A stretch of DNA of 64,000 nucleotides from Candidatus Zixiibacteriota bacterium. GTDB lineage: Bacteria; Zixibacteria; MSB-5A5; GN15; PGXB01. How positions within the stretch are numbered: the first letter of the stretch is position 1; every line of letters begins with the position of its first letter. Position numbers and translations under genes: made by a program. The stretch is from the NCBI GenBank assembly GCA_016933955.1, contig JAFGTT010000010.1:50753-114752 (forward strand). The letters are read 5' to 3'. The notes beneath the pieces were generated by a model. That model saw nothing but the letters and a program-made list of their open reading frames with translations, ran no database searches and was not told where the DNA came from. Positions 51,958 to 62,040 of this stretch are shown here, in pieces.

Positions 51958-52940
51958 TCAGATCACTCCTCTGGAAACCGGATCAGCCCGTCAGGCATAT
52001 TGACGGAATCGCTGACTTTGATGCTCTTTTCGCCGATCCGGATGCAGTGTTGTGGATCGAGATGTTTGATCCCACCGATGAGGAATCGTTTATTCTGACG
52101 CATGATTTCCATTTCCACCCCCTGGCCATCGAGGATGTTATCGAGGAAGAGGATGCTATCTCCGAGCTGTCCCGTTCCAAAATCGATGACTATAAGAATT
52201 ATATTTATGTCGAATTTTCCTTCGCCGACAGTATCACCCGGGAGGAAGGGATTCACCTGCAGGAAGTCCATATTTTTTTGACCCGCAATTCGGTGGTGAC
52301 AGTCTGTGATGAGAAGCACAAGATCTTCAATTATCTTCATAACCGGGCTTTAAAGGATGACCGATTGATGTCGCGGGGGGCGGAGTTCCTGTTTCATACA
52401 CTGCTTGATGTCATGGTGGATAATTATAACAATATCCTGAAATATTTTGAGCGGGAGGTGGATGAGATTGAGGATGATGTTTTAGAGGAACCGGATCAGG
52501 AGACAGTCAAAAAGATCTTTACTTTAAGGCGCGATATATATGATCTCAAACGTATTCTTTTGCCGCAGAGAGAGATTGTCCGGCGTCTGAGCCGCGGTCA
52601 GTTTTCCCAGATTTCTGATCGAGCCAACCTTTATTTCCGTGATGTCCATGATCATCTGACCAGGATAATTGAACTTTCGGAGTCGCATCGGGATACCCTC
52701 ATTTCAGCTCTTGAGGTTTATTATTCCAACGTTTCCACCAAAACCAATCAGATCATTAAAATACTTACCCTGTTTACTGTCATTTTGATGCCGCCGACGT
52801 TCCTGACTGGATTATGGGGAATGAATTTCGCCTATATGCCGGAACTCCAATGGGAGTATGGATATTTTATTTTCTGGGCGGTCCTGGTTCTTATCACTGT
52901 TATTATGATTCTCTTTTTCAAGAAGAAAAAGTGGTTATAG
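51954..52940 (+). CDS. corA: CorA-family Mg2+/Co2+ transporter
   Basis: A 328-residue channel-type transporter. The N-terminal cytoplasmic domain (1-200) is acidic and ends in the long stalk helix. Two C-terminal transmembrane helices carry the signature GMN in LTGLWGMNFAYMPEL (near residue 285), followed by the second helix and a KKKKWL basic tail. All hallmarks are present, so metal-ion uptake (Mg2+, perhaps Co2+/Zn2+) is likely. Confidence 0.95.
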   Translation: MIRSLLWKPDQPVRHIDGIADFDALFADPDAVLWIEMFDPTDEESFILTHDFHFHPLAIEDVIEEEDAISELSRSKIDDYKNYIYVEFSFADSITREEGIHLQEVHIFLTRNSVVTVCDEKHKIFNYLHNRALKDDRLMSRGAEFLFHTLLDVMVDNYNNILKYFEREVDEIEDDVLEEPDQETVKKIFTLRRDIYDLKRILLPQREIVRRLSRGQFSQISDRANLYFRDVHDHLTRIIELSESHRDTLISALEVYYSNVSTKTNQIIKILTLFTVILMPPTFLTGLWGMNFAYMPELQWEYGYFIFWAVLVLITVIMILFFKKKKWL

Positions 52941-53034
52941 TGCTTTCCTAATTCGTTATCTAACAGGGAATTAATAAATTCCTGACAAAATCCCTACTAT
53001 TTTCGTTTATTTGAGAAAAAATCACAACTTTTTC

Positions 53035-53064
53035 TTGACTTGGGCGTATCACCCGATATATATA
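53035..53064 (+). promoter_or_regulatory. Promoter of the tetR-RND operon
   Basis: TTGACT (53035-53040) with TATATA at 53057-53062 or 53059-53064 (spacers 16 or 18). Transcription would begin at about 53071, right at the operator. Confidence 0.6.
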
Positions 53065-53071
53065 AATACCC

Positions 53072-53099
53072 AACAGTAGGTATTTGGATACCTACTGTT
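53072..53099. promoter_or_regulatory. TetR-type operator (perfect inverted repeat)
   Basis: AACAGTAGGTAT (53072-53083), four bases TTGG, then its exact complement ATACCTACTGTT (53088-53099). It lies between the promoter and the start codon of the tetR gene. It is thus the clear binding site for the regulator and would block its own operon. Confidence 0.85.
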
Positions 53100-53103
53100 C
53101 AGT

Positions 53104-53724
53104 ATGTTAGAGGAACCGAGAATAGTGCGACAGAGTCCCAAAATGCCAGCCGAAAAAAGGCGTTCCCAGTTAATCCGGGCGGCAGAAAAGGTTTTTGCCC
53201 GTAAAGGCTATCTGGGTTCGACAACCGAGGAAATCGCCCGGTCGGCGGGATTAACCAAAGGGGCTCTTTATTTTCATTTTAAAGGCAAGGAAGATATTTT
53301 TTTCGAGGTTATTCGCCAGATAAACGAGAACAATTTGAATTCGATTGAAAAATATATTAAAAGCGATCTGGACCTGGAAACATCGGTGGAGATGATGATT
53401 CGCTCGGCTTTTGAAATGATTGAGAAGAACCGCTATTTCAAGGCTGATTTCTGGAAGCAGGCCTACGATATCCCGCATATAAGAAAGTATATGTGTCGGA
53501 GTCATGAGGACCTGGTTGATCGGCTGGTCGGCTATTTGATGGATAACAGCCATTTGGGGCAGGAAGACTCGGAAGATTTTATTACCATTATCAACGCTGT
53601 GATAGATGGTTTGGTTACCAGGATTATGTTCGAAGGGGAGCGTCTCAATATTGAGCGTCTGACCGATCGGGTGGTTAAAATATCGAAATTGTACCTGAAA
53701 AAAGATTTATTGGGAATGGGTTGA
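53104..53724 (+). CDS. TetR/AcrR-family regulator
   Basis: A 206-residue repressor. The DNA-binding helix-turn-helix is near residues 17-65 (RRSQLIRAAEKVFARKGYLG, STTEEIARSAGLTKGALYFHF). The C-terminal part binds an unknown ligand, probably an efflux substrate. Start is uncertain: ATG 53104 follows the operator directly with no ribosome site; GTG 53125 (with GAGGA 10 bases before) and ATG 53143 would leave a complete HTH. It is followed by the outer-membrane factor gene with its stop overlapping. It is expected to repress its own operon. Confidence 0.93.
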   Translation: MLEEPRIVRQSPKMPAEKRRSQLIRAAEKVFARKGYLGSTTEEIARSAGLTKGALYFHFKGKEDIFFEVIRQINENNLNSIEKYIKSDLDLETSVEMMIRSAFEMIEKNRYFKADFWKQAYDIPHIRKYMCRSHEDLVDRLVGYLMDNSHLGQEDSEDFITIINAVIDGLVTRIMFEGERLNIERLTDRVVKISKLYLKKDLLGMG

Positions 53725-53726
53725 TT

Positions 53727-55061
53727 ATGCCAAAGAAACTTTTGTTAATGATATTCATTATTGCCGGATTGAGAGTTTCGGCCGGGGCCGAAACCGTTCT
53801 GACTGTTGACCGAGTGCGGCAGTTGGCATTGGAGTACAACCGGCAGTTGCAGTCGGCCAAAAGAGAGCTTGATCGTTCCAGCGGTGAAATAATATCCGCC
53901 CGGGCCGGAGCCTTGCCCCAGATAAGTATTAATGGCACTTATACGAGGAATATGGTGAAACGAGAGATGTTTTTGCCGGGGGCGTTTTTTGATACCACGG
54001 GATTTGTGAAAATCCCTGCGGCTCAAAATAATGATTTCGGCCTAGCTTTATCATTAACACAACCGATTTACAATGGCGGTAAGGTGGGGGCCGCTCTCAG
54101 TATCGCCAAAATATATTCCAAATATTCCAGGGAAAAAGTGGCCCAGGTGGAATCCGAAATAGTCTATGGGGCCGAATCGATGTTTTACCGCGCTGTCCTG
54201 GCGGAGTCCGGTCTGGAGGTCTTAAAAAGTGCCCATGATCAGCTTGCCTACAATTATGAAGTAGTGGAGAAATACTACAATCAGGGGATGGTTTCGGAAT
54301 TCGAATTGCTTCGAGCGCGGGTGGAAAAACTCAATCTTGAGCCGCAGATTGTGGCGGCCGAATCTCAGGTGAATCTTTCGCGCAAGCAATTGAAATCATT
54401 TCTGGGTCTGGCTCTTGATGAAGAGGTCCGCCTGGTGGTCGATTATTCCGATACAACCACGACCAATCTCCCGGAGCTTGATACTCTGATAAACCTGGCT
54501 TTGCAGAATCGGCCCGAAATCAAACAGGCGGCGCTTCAAAAACGCGGTTATGATAAAGCCGTCAGGATTGCCCAGGGGGATTGGCTGTATCCCAGTCTAA
54601 ATCTGAATACTACCTATGATTTGAGCGCTTCCAGCGATGATTTCCGGATCACTGAGAATAATCTTTCTAAAAGCTGGACGGCTTCGGTCCTGCTTACGAT
54701 TCCTATTTTTGACGGCGGTCGGACGATTGGTGAAGTACGCAAGGCCAAGACTGATTATTATCAGGCGGTTCTATCCGAGCAGCAGGCTCGTGATGATATC
54801 AGGCTGGAAGTCGAGGGGGCTTATGACACCTTGATACAGGCTAAAAAAGCGCTGGAGCTTCAAAAAGAAACAATTCAGCAGGCCGAGGAAGGGATGCGTA
54901 TCGCCAATTTGCGGTATCAGACCGGGATTGGAACCCAGCTGGAAATACTTTCGGCTCAAACGGCTTTAACCGATGCCCGGACCAATCTGGCCGGAGCAAT
55001 TTATCAAACACGGCTGGCCAAATCAGCCCTGAAAAAAGCAACCAGTTTTGAAGTTAAATAG
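53727..55061 (+). CDS. TolC-family outer-membrane efflux protein
   Basis: A 444-residue outer-membrane channel. A signal peptide (LLLMIFIIAGLRVSAGAE) is followed by two repeats of the OEP domain, each with long coiled helices (LALEYNRQLQSAKRELDRSSG; later SLSKSWTASVLLTIPIFDGGRTIGEV) and the typical LTQPIYNGGKVGA strand motif. ATG 53727 is used; a TTG is two codons earlier. It forms the outer end of the tripartite pump with the two following genes. Confidence 0.94.
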   Translation: MPKKLLLMIFIIAGLRVSAGAETVLTVDRVRQLALEYNRQLQSAKRELDRSSGEIISARAGALPQISINGTYTRNMVKREMFLPGAFFDTTGFVKIPAAQNNDFGLALSLTQPIYNGGKVGAALSIAKIYSKYSREKVAQVESEIVYGAESMFYRAVLAESGLEVLKSAHDQLAYNYEVVEKYYNQGMVSEFELLRARVEKLNLEPQIVAAESQVNLSRKQLKSFLGLALDEEVRLVVDYSDTTTTNLPELDTLINLALQNRPEIKQAALQKRGYDKAVRIAQGDWLYPSLNLNTTYDLSASSDDFRITENNLSKSWTASVLLTIPIFDGGRTIGEVRKAKTDYYQAVLSEQQARDDIRLEVEGAYDTLIQAKKALELQKETIQQAEEGMRIANLRYQTGIGTQLEILSAQTALTDARTNLAGAIYQTRLAKSALKKATSFEVK

Positions 55062-55072
55062 AGAGGCTACTG

Positions 55073-56146
55073 ATGAATACAATGAAATCCCGGCGATTAA
55101 CCTATATAAAGGCCGCTTTGATAATACTGTTAATGGCTGGATGTAGCGGTAAAAAAGATACCGAATCGGCAGTTGATGTCGAAAAGGCGGTTTCAATCAA
55201 GGGTCAGATTGTCGTTGCCACCGATGCGGTTCTTAACCGGGTTTTCACCGGGACCATCGAAGGTGAAAAACAGGCCGTATTGACAGCCAAGATTTCCGAG
55301 GCCGTGGAAGCCATTACCGCCCGGGAGGGCGAACTGGTTAAAGCCGATGATATCATAATCAGGCTTGATCGCAGTGGGCCGACCTCCAATTATATTCAAA
55401 CCCAATCCGTTTTTCAGAATGCCGAGAAAAATTATTTTAAAATGAAGAATTTGTATGAGGCCGGGGCCGTCTCCGAATCGGCCTATGATGGCGCCTTGAC
55501 CGAGTACGAAGTGGCCAAAGCCAATTTTGAGGCCGCCCGGCAAACGGTGGAAATCAAGACACCGATAGCGGGAATGGTAACTTCGGTTGATATCTCCGCC
55601 GGTGATTACCTCTATCCCGGGCAGACAGTGGCAACCGTGGCTTCAATGGATCGGTTGCGTATGAAATTGGGAGTCAGTGCCACCGACATTGGTCTTTTCC
55701 GGGTCGGGGAGAAGGTGGCTGTCTTTGTTGAGTCGGCCGATTTGTTGGCAGCCGAGGCCCGTATCGCCCGGGTGGCCCGTTCGGCGGACCCGGCCACAAG
55801 AACCTTTGCAGTCGAAATTGAAATCGACAACAGCGCTCGGACGCTGAAACCGGGGATGTTCGGCAGGGCGAGAATTGCGGCCGTGCAAATGAATGATGTC
55901 ATCGCCATCCCCCGCAGTGCTGTTATCGCTACCGGTAATGCCGACCGGGTATTTGTTGTGAATGGTGACCGGGTGGCCGCCCGTGATGTCGAGCTGGGAG
56001 TAGATTTTGATGGCACTGTCGAAATAAAAAGCGGCCTTAATCCAGGAGATACGCTGGTAACGGTCGGGCAAAATTATCTCGAGGATGGTAAGCTTATCAA
56101 GTTGGTCCGCTATGTCAACGAAAGGGGAGAGGAGATCACACTGTGA
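55073..56146 (+). CDS. RND efflux membrane-fusion lipoprotein (HlyD family)
   Basis: A 357-residue periplasmic adapter. Lipobox LMAGC gives Cys24. Lipoyl-type half-motifs (VEAITAREGELVKADDIIIRLD and KTPIAGMVTSVDISAGDYL), the coiled-coil hairpin (105-145) and the barrel (RARIAAVQMNDVIAIPRSAVI) are in normal order. It overlaps the pump gene by 4 bases (GTGA). Confidence 0.95.
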   Translation: MNTMKSRRLTYIKAALIILLMAGCSGKKDTESAVDVEKAVSIKGQIVVATDAVLNRVFTGTIEGEKQAVLTAKISEAVEAITAREGELVKADDIIIRLDRSGPTSNYIQTQSVFQNAEKNYFKMKNLYEAGAVSESAYDGALTEYEVAKANFEAARQTVEIKTPIAGMVTSVDISAGDYLYPGQTVATVASMDRLRMKLGVSATDIGLFRVGEKVAVFVESADLLAAEARIARVARSADPATRTFAVEIEIDNSARTLKPGMFGRARIAAVQMNDVIAIPRSAVIATGNADRVFVVNGDRVAARDVELGVDFDGTVEIKSGLNPGDTLVTVGQNYLEDGKLIKLVRYVNERGEEITL

Positions 56147-59100
56147 AATTAGCTGATGTTTCCATACGCCGGCCGGTTTTCACGGTCATGATAATCCTTG
56201 CCCTGGTCGTTCTGGGCTATTCCTCGTTCAATCAAATGAATATCGACCTGATGCCCGATGTTGATTTTCCTTATGTGGTTGTTCAGACTGTTTATCCGGG
56301 GGCCGGGGCCGAGGCTGTCGAAACAGAGGTAAGCAAAAGAATAGAGGACGCCGTTAATCCTATCGAAGGCGTCAAACATATTACGGCCCAATCCCAGGAA
56401 GGTTATTCCCTGGTTTTAATAGAATTCATTCTCGAAAAAGAAGGTCAGGTGGCGGCCCAGGAAGTCCGTGAGAAGGTGGCGGCAATCAGGGGCGACCTTC
56501 CTCAGGATATCGAAGACCCAGTTGTTTCGCGCTACGATCCCCAGAGTCAACCGATTATTTCTCTGACCGTTTCCGGCGATCGGTCTCTTAAGGAGATTAC
56601 CACATTCACCAAGGATAATATTAAGAAACGCCTGGAGTCTATTCCGGGAGTCGGGGCGGTTACTCTGGTTGGGGGGTACGAGCGGGAGATAAATATCTAT
56701 CTTGATATCGATAAGATGGAATCATATGAGATATCTGTCGATATGGTCGCAAAGGCTCTGCAGGCGGCCAACCTGGAAATTCCCGGCGGCCGAATCAATG
56801 AGGACAATGTCGAATACACGGTCCGGACCATGGGAAAACTGACTTCGGTTTCCCAGTTCAATAATATTATTATCGACAATCCCCACGGACAGCCGGTTTA
56901 CCTGAAAGATATTGCGGTTGTGGTTGATGATGTCAAGGAACAGCGTTCGCTGGCCCGGGTCGATGGCAGGGATGCGATTACGCTTGATATTTCACGTCAG
57001 TCGGGTGCCAATACGGTGGAAGTCGCCAGCTCAATTAAGGCGACGGTTGACGAACTGCAGAAGGAATTGCCCCCGGGATTTTCGATTAACATCGTGGTCG
57101 ATGATTCCACTTATATCGAAGATTCGATTCATGAAATCCTGACCAATATCATATTCGGCGGTTTGCTTGCGATTTTTGTTATATTTCTTTTTCTGGCCGA
57201 TATTCGGTCAACCATAATATCGGCCGTAGCTATCCCCACTTCGATCATTGCCACATTTACTTTCATGCGGGCGCTGGGTTTCACTTTGAATATGATGTCC
57301 CTGATGTCATTATCACTGGCGGTAGGACTTCTGATTGACGATGCCATTGTGGTCATCGAAAATATTTTTCGGCATCTCGATGAAGGCGAGGCTCCTTTTC
57401 AGGCGGCTTTTCATGGTACCAGGGAAATCGGTTTGGCGGTGATGGCGACGACTTTTTCCATTGTCGTGGTATTTCTGCCGGTCGCTTTCATGAGCGGGAT
57501 TGTCGGCCGCTTCTTTTATCAATTCGGGATGACAATCGCGTTCGCGGTGGTGGTGTCGCTGTTTGTAGCTTTTTCTCTGACTCCGATGCTTTCATCGCGG
57601 TTTCTCAAAAAAGAGGGTGCCGGGGGAGAATCTCCCAAATTTTTCCTGTTTCGGATTGCCTGGCGCTTGTATCAATTAATCTTGAAAGCGATATCCCCCT
57701 GGAATAGATTTTTCAATCATATCAATGGATGGTATCGGGAGCTTCTGGCCTGGTCATTACGGCACCGTCTGATAGTCATACTGGTGGCGACGGCGACCTT
57801 TATTTTTTCTCTCTGGCTGGGGAAGTCTCTCGGGCAGGAGTTTATGTCGGTATCGGATCGCGGACAAGTCATAATAGATATTAAGACACCTCCCGGAACC
57901 GATCTTAAGACAACTTCGGACCGGTTGAGCGAGGTTGAAGATTTAATAAGAACCTTCGATGGTGTAGAGTTAATATTCACCACCATCGGTTCCGGGCAGA
58001 ATCCGGTTAATGAAGGTCGAATTTTTGTCAAGCTGGTCGATGCCAGTCTTAGACCGCTCTCGGCCCAGGTCATAGTTGATAGTGTCAGGCAGGTCATTGC
58101 CGGTGTTCCGGGGATAGAGTTCTCGGTAAGCCCCGAAGCTGGCATGGGCGGCGGCGATAAAAAGGTGGAGCTGTCTATTCGCGGAACCGATCGAACCATT
58201 CTAAATGAACTGGCCCATCAGGTTCAAAACATTATCGAGCACACGCCCGGGACGGTCGATATCGGGAATACTATGGAGGAAGGCAAACCGGAATTACGCC
58301 TGAATATTGATCGCGAGAAAGCTAATGATCTGGCTCTTAACGTTTATGGGATAGCTTCTTCAATCCAGAGTCTGGTTGATGGCGAGGAAGTGACACGATA
58401 TAAAGAAGGCGACGAGGAATATGAGGTCCGTATCAGGCTCAGGGAATCGGATCGCTCAAGCGCCGCTGATGTCGGCCGTCTGCTTATTGCCAGTGGCAAA
58501 GATATTGATGGCCGCCGGAATTTCCTGGTGCCGATTTCGCATGTGGCCCAACTGGAAAAAACCAGTGCGATCGGGAAATACAATCGTTACGATCGACTCG
58601 GTGAGGTTAGAGTTAACAGTAATGTAGAGTTGGGATATTTTTCCGGGACAATTGTCAATCAGGTTTATGCTGAGTCTCAGAAAATCGATATGCCGCCGGG
58701 ATATCAGATAAGTATATCGGGCGAGGGTGAAATTATGGCGGAATCTTTCGGGCATATATTTACTTCCCTGATCCTGGCAGTTATTTTTATCTATTTATTG
58801 CTGGCCTCTCAGTTCGAATCATTTTTTGACCCATTTTCGATCATGTTTTCTCTTCCAATGTCGCTGGTGGGAGCGGTAGTCGGGATGCTGATTTTTAAAG
58901 ATGCGATGTCGATTATTACTTTAATAGGCATAATTATGCTCATGGGTTTGGTGACCAAGAACGCCATTCTTCTGGTCGATTTTGTTAAGCAGAACCGCCG
59001 CAAGGGGATGGGCCGGACGGAGGCCATTCTTAAGGCCGGCCCGATACGACTCCGCCCGATATTAATGACGACTTTTGCCATGGTTTTCGGGATGCTTCCT

Positions 59101-59325
59101 CTGGCCCTGGGGATTGGCCCCGGGGCTGAAATGAGAGCCCCGATGGCCCGGGCTGTTATCGGCGGTTTGACAAGTTCGACCTTACTTACGCTGGTGGTTG
59201 TGCCGATAGTATATACTATAATTGATGATATTGTGGCTTTCTTCATGGGGAGAGAAACCATTCAACCCGAAAAGGAAGAGCTAAATGATGACGGATCAAT
59301 TGATTACCCCAACCCGGCAGTTTAA
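56143..59325 (+). CDS. RND efflux transporter (AcrB-like)
   Basis: A 1060-residue inner-membrane pump of the HAE-1/CusA-like superfamily. The start is GTG 56143, with GGAGAGGAG just before it. It has the usual two halves of six helices each; the proton-relay Asp pair is in SLAVGLLIDDAIVVIENIF (TM4, near 400), and the second half begins with RHRLIVILVATATFIF near 545. The absence of Met/metal motifs suggests drugs or lipids, not copper. Its last 41 bases overlap the start of bshC, a clue that the pump and bacillithiol genes are transcribed together. Confidence 0.96.
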   Translation: MKLADVSIRRPVFTVMIILALVVLGYSSFNQMNIDLMPDVDFPYVVVQTVYPGAGAEAVETEVSKRIEDAVNPIEGVKHITAQSQEGYSLVLIEFILEKEGQVAAQEVREKVAAIRGDLPQDIEDPVVSRYDPQSQPIISLTVSGDRSLKEITTFTKDNIKKRLESIPGVGAVTLVGGYEREINIYLDIDKMESYEISVDMVAKALQAANLEIPGGRINEDNVEYTVRTMGKLTSVSQFNNIIIDNPHGQPVYLKDIAVVVDDVKEQRSLARVDGRDAITLDISRQSGANTVEVASSIKATVDELQKELPPGFSINIVVDDSTYIEDSIHEILTNIIFGGLLAIFVIFLFLADIRSTIISAVAIPTSIIATFTFMRALGFTLNMMSLMSLSLAVGLLIDDAIVVIENIFRHLDEGEAPFQAAFHGTREIGLAVMATTFSIVVVFLPVAFMSGIVGRFFYQFGMTIAFAVVVSLFVAFSLTPMLSSRFLKKEGAGGESPKFFLFRIAWRLYQLILKAISPWNRFFNHINGWYRELLAWSLRHRLIVILVATATFIFSLWLGKSLGQEFMSVSDRGQVIIDIKTPPGTDLKTTSDRLSEVEDLIRTFDGVELIFTTIGSGQNPVNEGRIFVKLVDASLRPLSAQVIVDSVRQVIAGVPGIEFSVSPEAGMGGGDKKVELSIRGTDRTILNELAHQVQNIIEHTPGTVDIGNTMEEGKPELRLNIDREKANDLALNVYGIASSIQSLVDGEEVTRYKEGDEEYEVRIRLRESDRSSAADVGRLLIASGKDIDGRRNFLVPISHVAQLEKTSAIGKYNRYDRLGEVRVNSNVELGYFSGTIVNQVYAESQKIDMPPGYQISISGEGEIMAESFGHIFTSLILAVIFIYLLLASQFESFFDPFSIMFSLPMSLVGAVVGMLIFKDAMSIITLIGIIMLMGLVTKNAILLVDFVKQNRRKGMGRTEAILKAGPIRLRPILMTTFAMVFGMLPLALGIGPGAEMRAPMARAVIGGLTSSTLLTLVVVPIVYTIIDDIVAFFMGRETIQPEKEELNDDGSIDYPNPAV

Positions 59326-60913
59326 CCACAGCCAATTGTATTTAAATTTTCTGAAAAATGATCCTGGCCTGAAAAAGTACCTATACCGGGAAAGCCCGCA
59401 ACAGGCGGCCGAAAATATCGGCCCTTCACGGGTTGATCGGGACACTCTTTGCGATGTCCTTGTCGAGCAAAATAAAGAATTTATGTCTCGCCCCAGGGCT
59501 TTCGGTTCTATCGAATCATTAAGGCAGAAAGATGCCCTGTGTATTTTTAGCGGACAGCAGTCGGGGCTTTTCGGGGGACCGCTTCTGACTCTTTTCAAGG
59601 CTATTGATACGGTCAAACGCGCCCGAATGCTCGAAAAACAACTGGATCGACCGGTCGTGCCGGTTTTCTGGATTGCCTGCGATGATCATGATTTTGCCGA
59701 AGTCAATCACACCTATTATATCAACTCAGATGGTGAACCGACCAGGGTAAGTTATGAACCTGCAAATGTCCCGCCTCTGCCGGTTTCTCGGCTGGCTTTT
59801 GATGATGAGGATGCTTTTGCCCATCTGGCGGAGGAAGCCCGCCTGGCTTTCGGTGGAACGGATTTTTCGGAAGAATTACTCAACCGCATTTCCCGGGCCT
59901 ATGCCCCGGGAGAATCGCTGACGCGGGCTTTTGCGAAGTTGTTAAGTGACATTCTGCCCGATCTGGGTCTGGTATTTTTCTGCCCGGATAACCGGGTTAT
60001 AAAGGAAATCTCGAAAGATTTCTTCAAGAGGATTGTCGAAAGCTATTTTAGACTCAAACAGGCTCTTAAAGAAACCTCGCAGAATCTGGAAAATGATAAT
60101 TATCATATTCAGGCCGAAAAAAAGGAGTCAGCGGCGCACCTGTTTTATCATAATCCGGGACGGGAACCGATTCATTATCTGGATGAGGCTTTTCACTATG
60201 GCGACAAACGGGTGGGGCTACCGGCCATGCTTGATTTGATTGATCGCAATCCGGAGGATTTCTCGACCGATGTTCTTACCCGGCCCCTGTGGCAGTCGTA
60301 TCTTTTTCCGGTGGTGGCCCAGATCGGCGGCCCGGCGGAAATCGCATATTTTTGCCAGATCGGCGGGCTGTTTAAACTCTATGATATAACCCAGCCGTAT
60401 TATTATCCCAGGGTCAGCGCCACCATTATCGAAAAACGGACCGAGGAGTTATTTCGGAAATTCAATCTCAAATTATCCGATCTAACCGGTGATATCGAGC
60501 AGACAATCAATCGCATGGCCGATGAGTCTTTCCCGCGGGAAATTATGAAAAAGATGGAACGTTTCCGTAAGGTACTCGATGATGCCTATCTTGTTTTCGA
60601 AAATGACATGGTTGAATTTGATGACAAACTGGAGCCTATGTCGAAACAGACTTATGGTAAAATCGATTATGCCATAAAGGAATACGAAAAGAAAATATTC
60701 GCGGCTCACAAACGTAAAATGAAGGATGATCGAAATCAGATTTATCGGATGGTCCATGTCGCTTATCCGGGGGGCAAACTCCAGGAGAGGTCGCTGAATA
60801 TTAATTATTTTATTTCGAAATATGGGTTCGGAGTCGTAGATTATATCGTTGATAATTTGAATGTTGAAACAACCGACCATCAGATGATTTATTTGTCGAG
60901 ATATACCGGCTGA
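59285..60913 (+). CDS. bshC: Bacillithiol biosynthesis enzyme BshC
   Basis: A 542-residue enzyme that adds cysteine to glucosamine-malate in the last step of bacillithiol synthesis. Family blocks are FSGQQSGLFGGPLLTLFKAI (near residue 77), FWIACDDHDFAEVNHTYY (near 128) and the long C-terminal coiled coil. ATG 59285 or 59288 lies within the pump gene; a ribosome site AAGGAAGAG precedes it. It is followed after 2 bases by bshA. Confidence 0.95.
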   Translation: MMTDQLITPTRQFNHSQLYLNFLKNDPGLKKYLYRESPQQAAENIGPSRVDRDTLCDVLVEQNKEFMSRPRAFGSIESLRQKDALCIFSGQQSGLFGGPLLTLFKAIDTVKRARMLEKQLDRPVVPVFWIACDDHDFAEVNHTYYINSDGEPTRVSYEPANVPPLPVSRLAFDDEDAFAHLAEEARLAFGGTDFSEELLNRISRAYAPGESLTRAFAKLLSDILPDLGLVFFCPDNRVIKEISKDFFKRIVESYFRLKQALKETSQNLENDNYHIQAEKKESAAHLFYHNPGREPIHYLDEAFHYGDKRVGLPAMLDLIDRNPEDFSTDVLTRPLWQSYLFPVVAQIGGPAEIAYFCQIGGLFKLYDITQPYYYPRVSATIIEKRTEELFRKFNLKLSDLTGDIEQTINRMADESFPREIMKKMERFRKVLDDAYLVFENDMVEFDDKLEPMSKQTYGKIDYAIKEYEKKIFAAHKRKMKDDRNQIYRMVHVAYPGGKLQERSLNINYFISKYGFGVVDYIVDNLNVETTDHQMIYLSRYTG

Positions 60914-60915
60914 TA

Positions 60916-62040
60916 ATGCGCATCGGAATTACCTGCTATCCCGTGGCCGGCGGCTCGGGTATTGTCGCCACCGAACTCGGCCAGCAGTTGGCCGGACGCG
61001 GTCACGAAATACACTTTATCAGTTATGCCTTGCCGTTTAGGCTCGACCGTTTTCAGCAGAATCTTTATTTCCACGGCGTTGAGACGACCGCTTACCCGCT
61101 GTTCAAGCATCCGCCCTATGCCCTGACCCTGGCGGCGAAAATGGCCGATGTGGCCTGCGAATTCAAGCTGGAAATCCTGCATGTGCATTATGCCATTCCG
61201 CACGCCACCTCGGCTTTCCTGGCCAAGCAACTGGTTAAAAGTTGTTCCCCGAAAATAATCACCACTTTACACGGGACCGATATCACCCTGGTCGGATCGG
61301 ATCCATCTTTCTTTGATATCACCCGATTTTCAATTAACGCTTCGGATGGTATTACGGCGGTGTCGCAATACCTGGCCGATGAGACTCAGGAGATTTTCCA
61401 GCTCGACAAACCCATACGAGTCATCCATAATTTTATCGATAACGAGCGTTTCCGGCCATTTACCGATGAATGCTGTAAGAGAAAGACTTTTGCGGCCGAC
61501 GATGAGTTTATTATCACCCACATATCAAATTTTCGGCCGGTTAAAAGAACTATTGATGTGATTGATATATTCGACAAAATCAATGAGAAACTTCCGGCCC
61601 GACTGCTTCTGATTGGTGAGGGACCGGAAACCATCCTGGCCCGGAGGCAGGTCAACAAGAAACAATTGTCCGACCGGGTGACGTTTCTTGGCAATCAAAG
61701 CCGGGTGGAGGGTATTCTGCCGATCTCCGATCTCTTTTTGCTTCCGTCAGAGGAGGAATCATTTGGTCTGGCTGCTCTGGAGGCGCTGGCCTGCGGAGTT
61801 CCGGTAATCGGGACTCTTAAAACCGGACTGGCGGAAGTTATTACGGATAAGGTTAACGGATTCCTGTTTCCCATTGGCGATACCGCCTCGATGGCTCAGG
61901 CGGCTATAGAATTACTCCGTGACAAGCCGCGCCTGGCCGGGTTTAAGGCCGAGGCCAGTCGCCTGGCAGTGGAACGATTCAACAACGGTAAAATTGTCAG
62001 TGAATACGAAAATTACTACCGGGAGATTTTAAATGGATGA
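60916..62040 (+). CDS. bshA: N-acetyl-alpha-D-glucosaminyl L-malate synthase
   Basis: A 374-residue GT4 glycosyltransferase that joins UDP-N-acetylglucosamine to L-malate, the first step of bacillithiol synthesis. The opening MRIGITCYPVAGGSGIVATE, the block EILHVHYAIPHATSAFL and the donor site LLPSEEESFGLAALEALACG (near 275) match BshA. The length is normal. The stop overlaps the bshB start by 8 bases. Confidence 0.95.
   Translation: MRIGITCYPVAGGSGIVATELGQQLAGRGHEIHFISYALPFRLDRFQQNLYFHGVETTAYPLFKHPPYALTLAAKMADVACEFKLEILHVHYAIPHATSAFLAKQLVKSCSPKIITTLHGTDITLVGSDPSFFDITRFSINASDGITAVSQYLADETQEIFQLDKPIRVIHNFIDNERFRPFTDECCKRKTFAADDEFIITHISNFRPVKRTIDVIDIFDKINEKLPARLLLIGEGPETILARRQVNKKQLSDRVTFLGNQSRVEGILPISDLFLLPSEEESFGLAALEALACGVPVIGTLKTGLAEVITDKVNGFLFPIGDTASMAQAAIELLRDKPRLAGFKAEASRLAVERFNNGKIVSEYENYYREILNG

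Noticed and set aside
52967..52982. GGAATT-AATA-AATTCC hairpin after corA
   Set aside because: Stem is short and A+T-rich and no T tract follows, so it is not a credible terminator.
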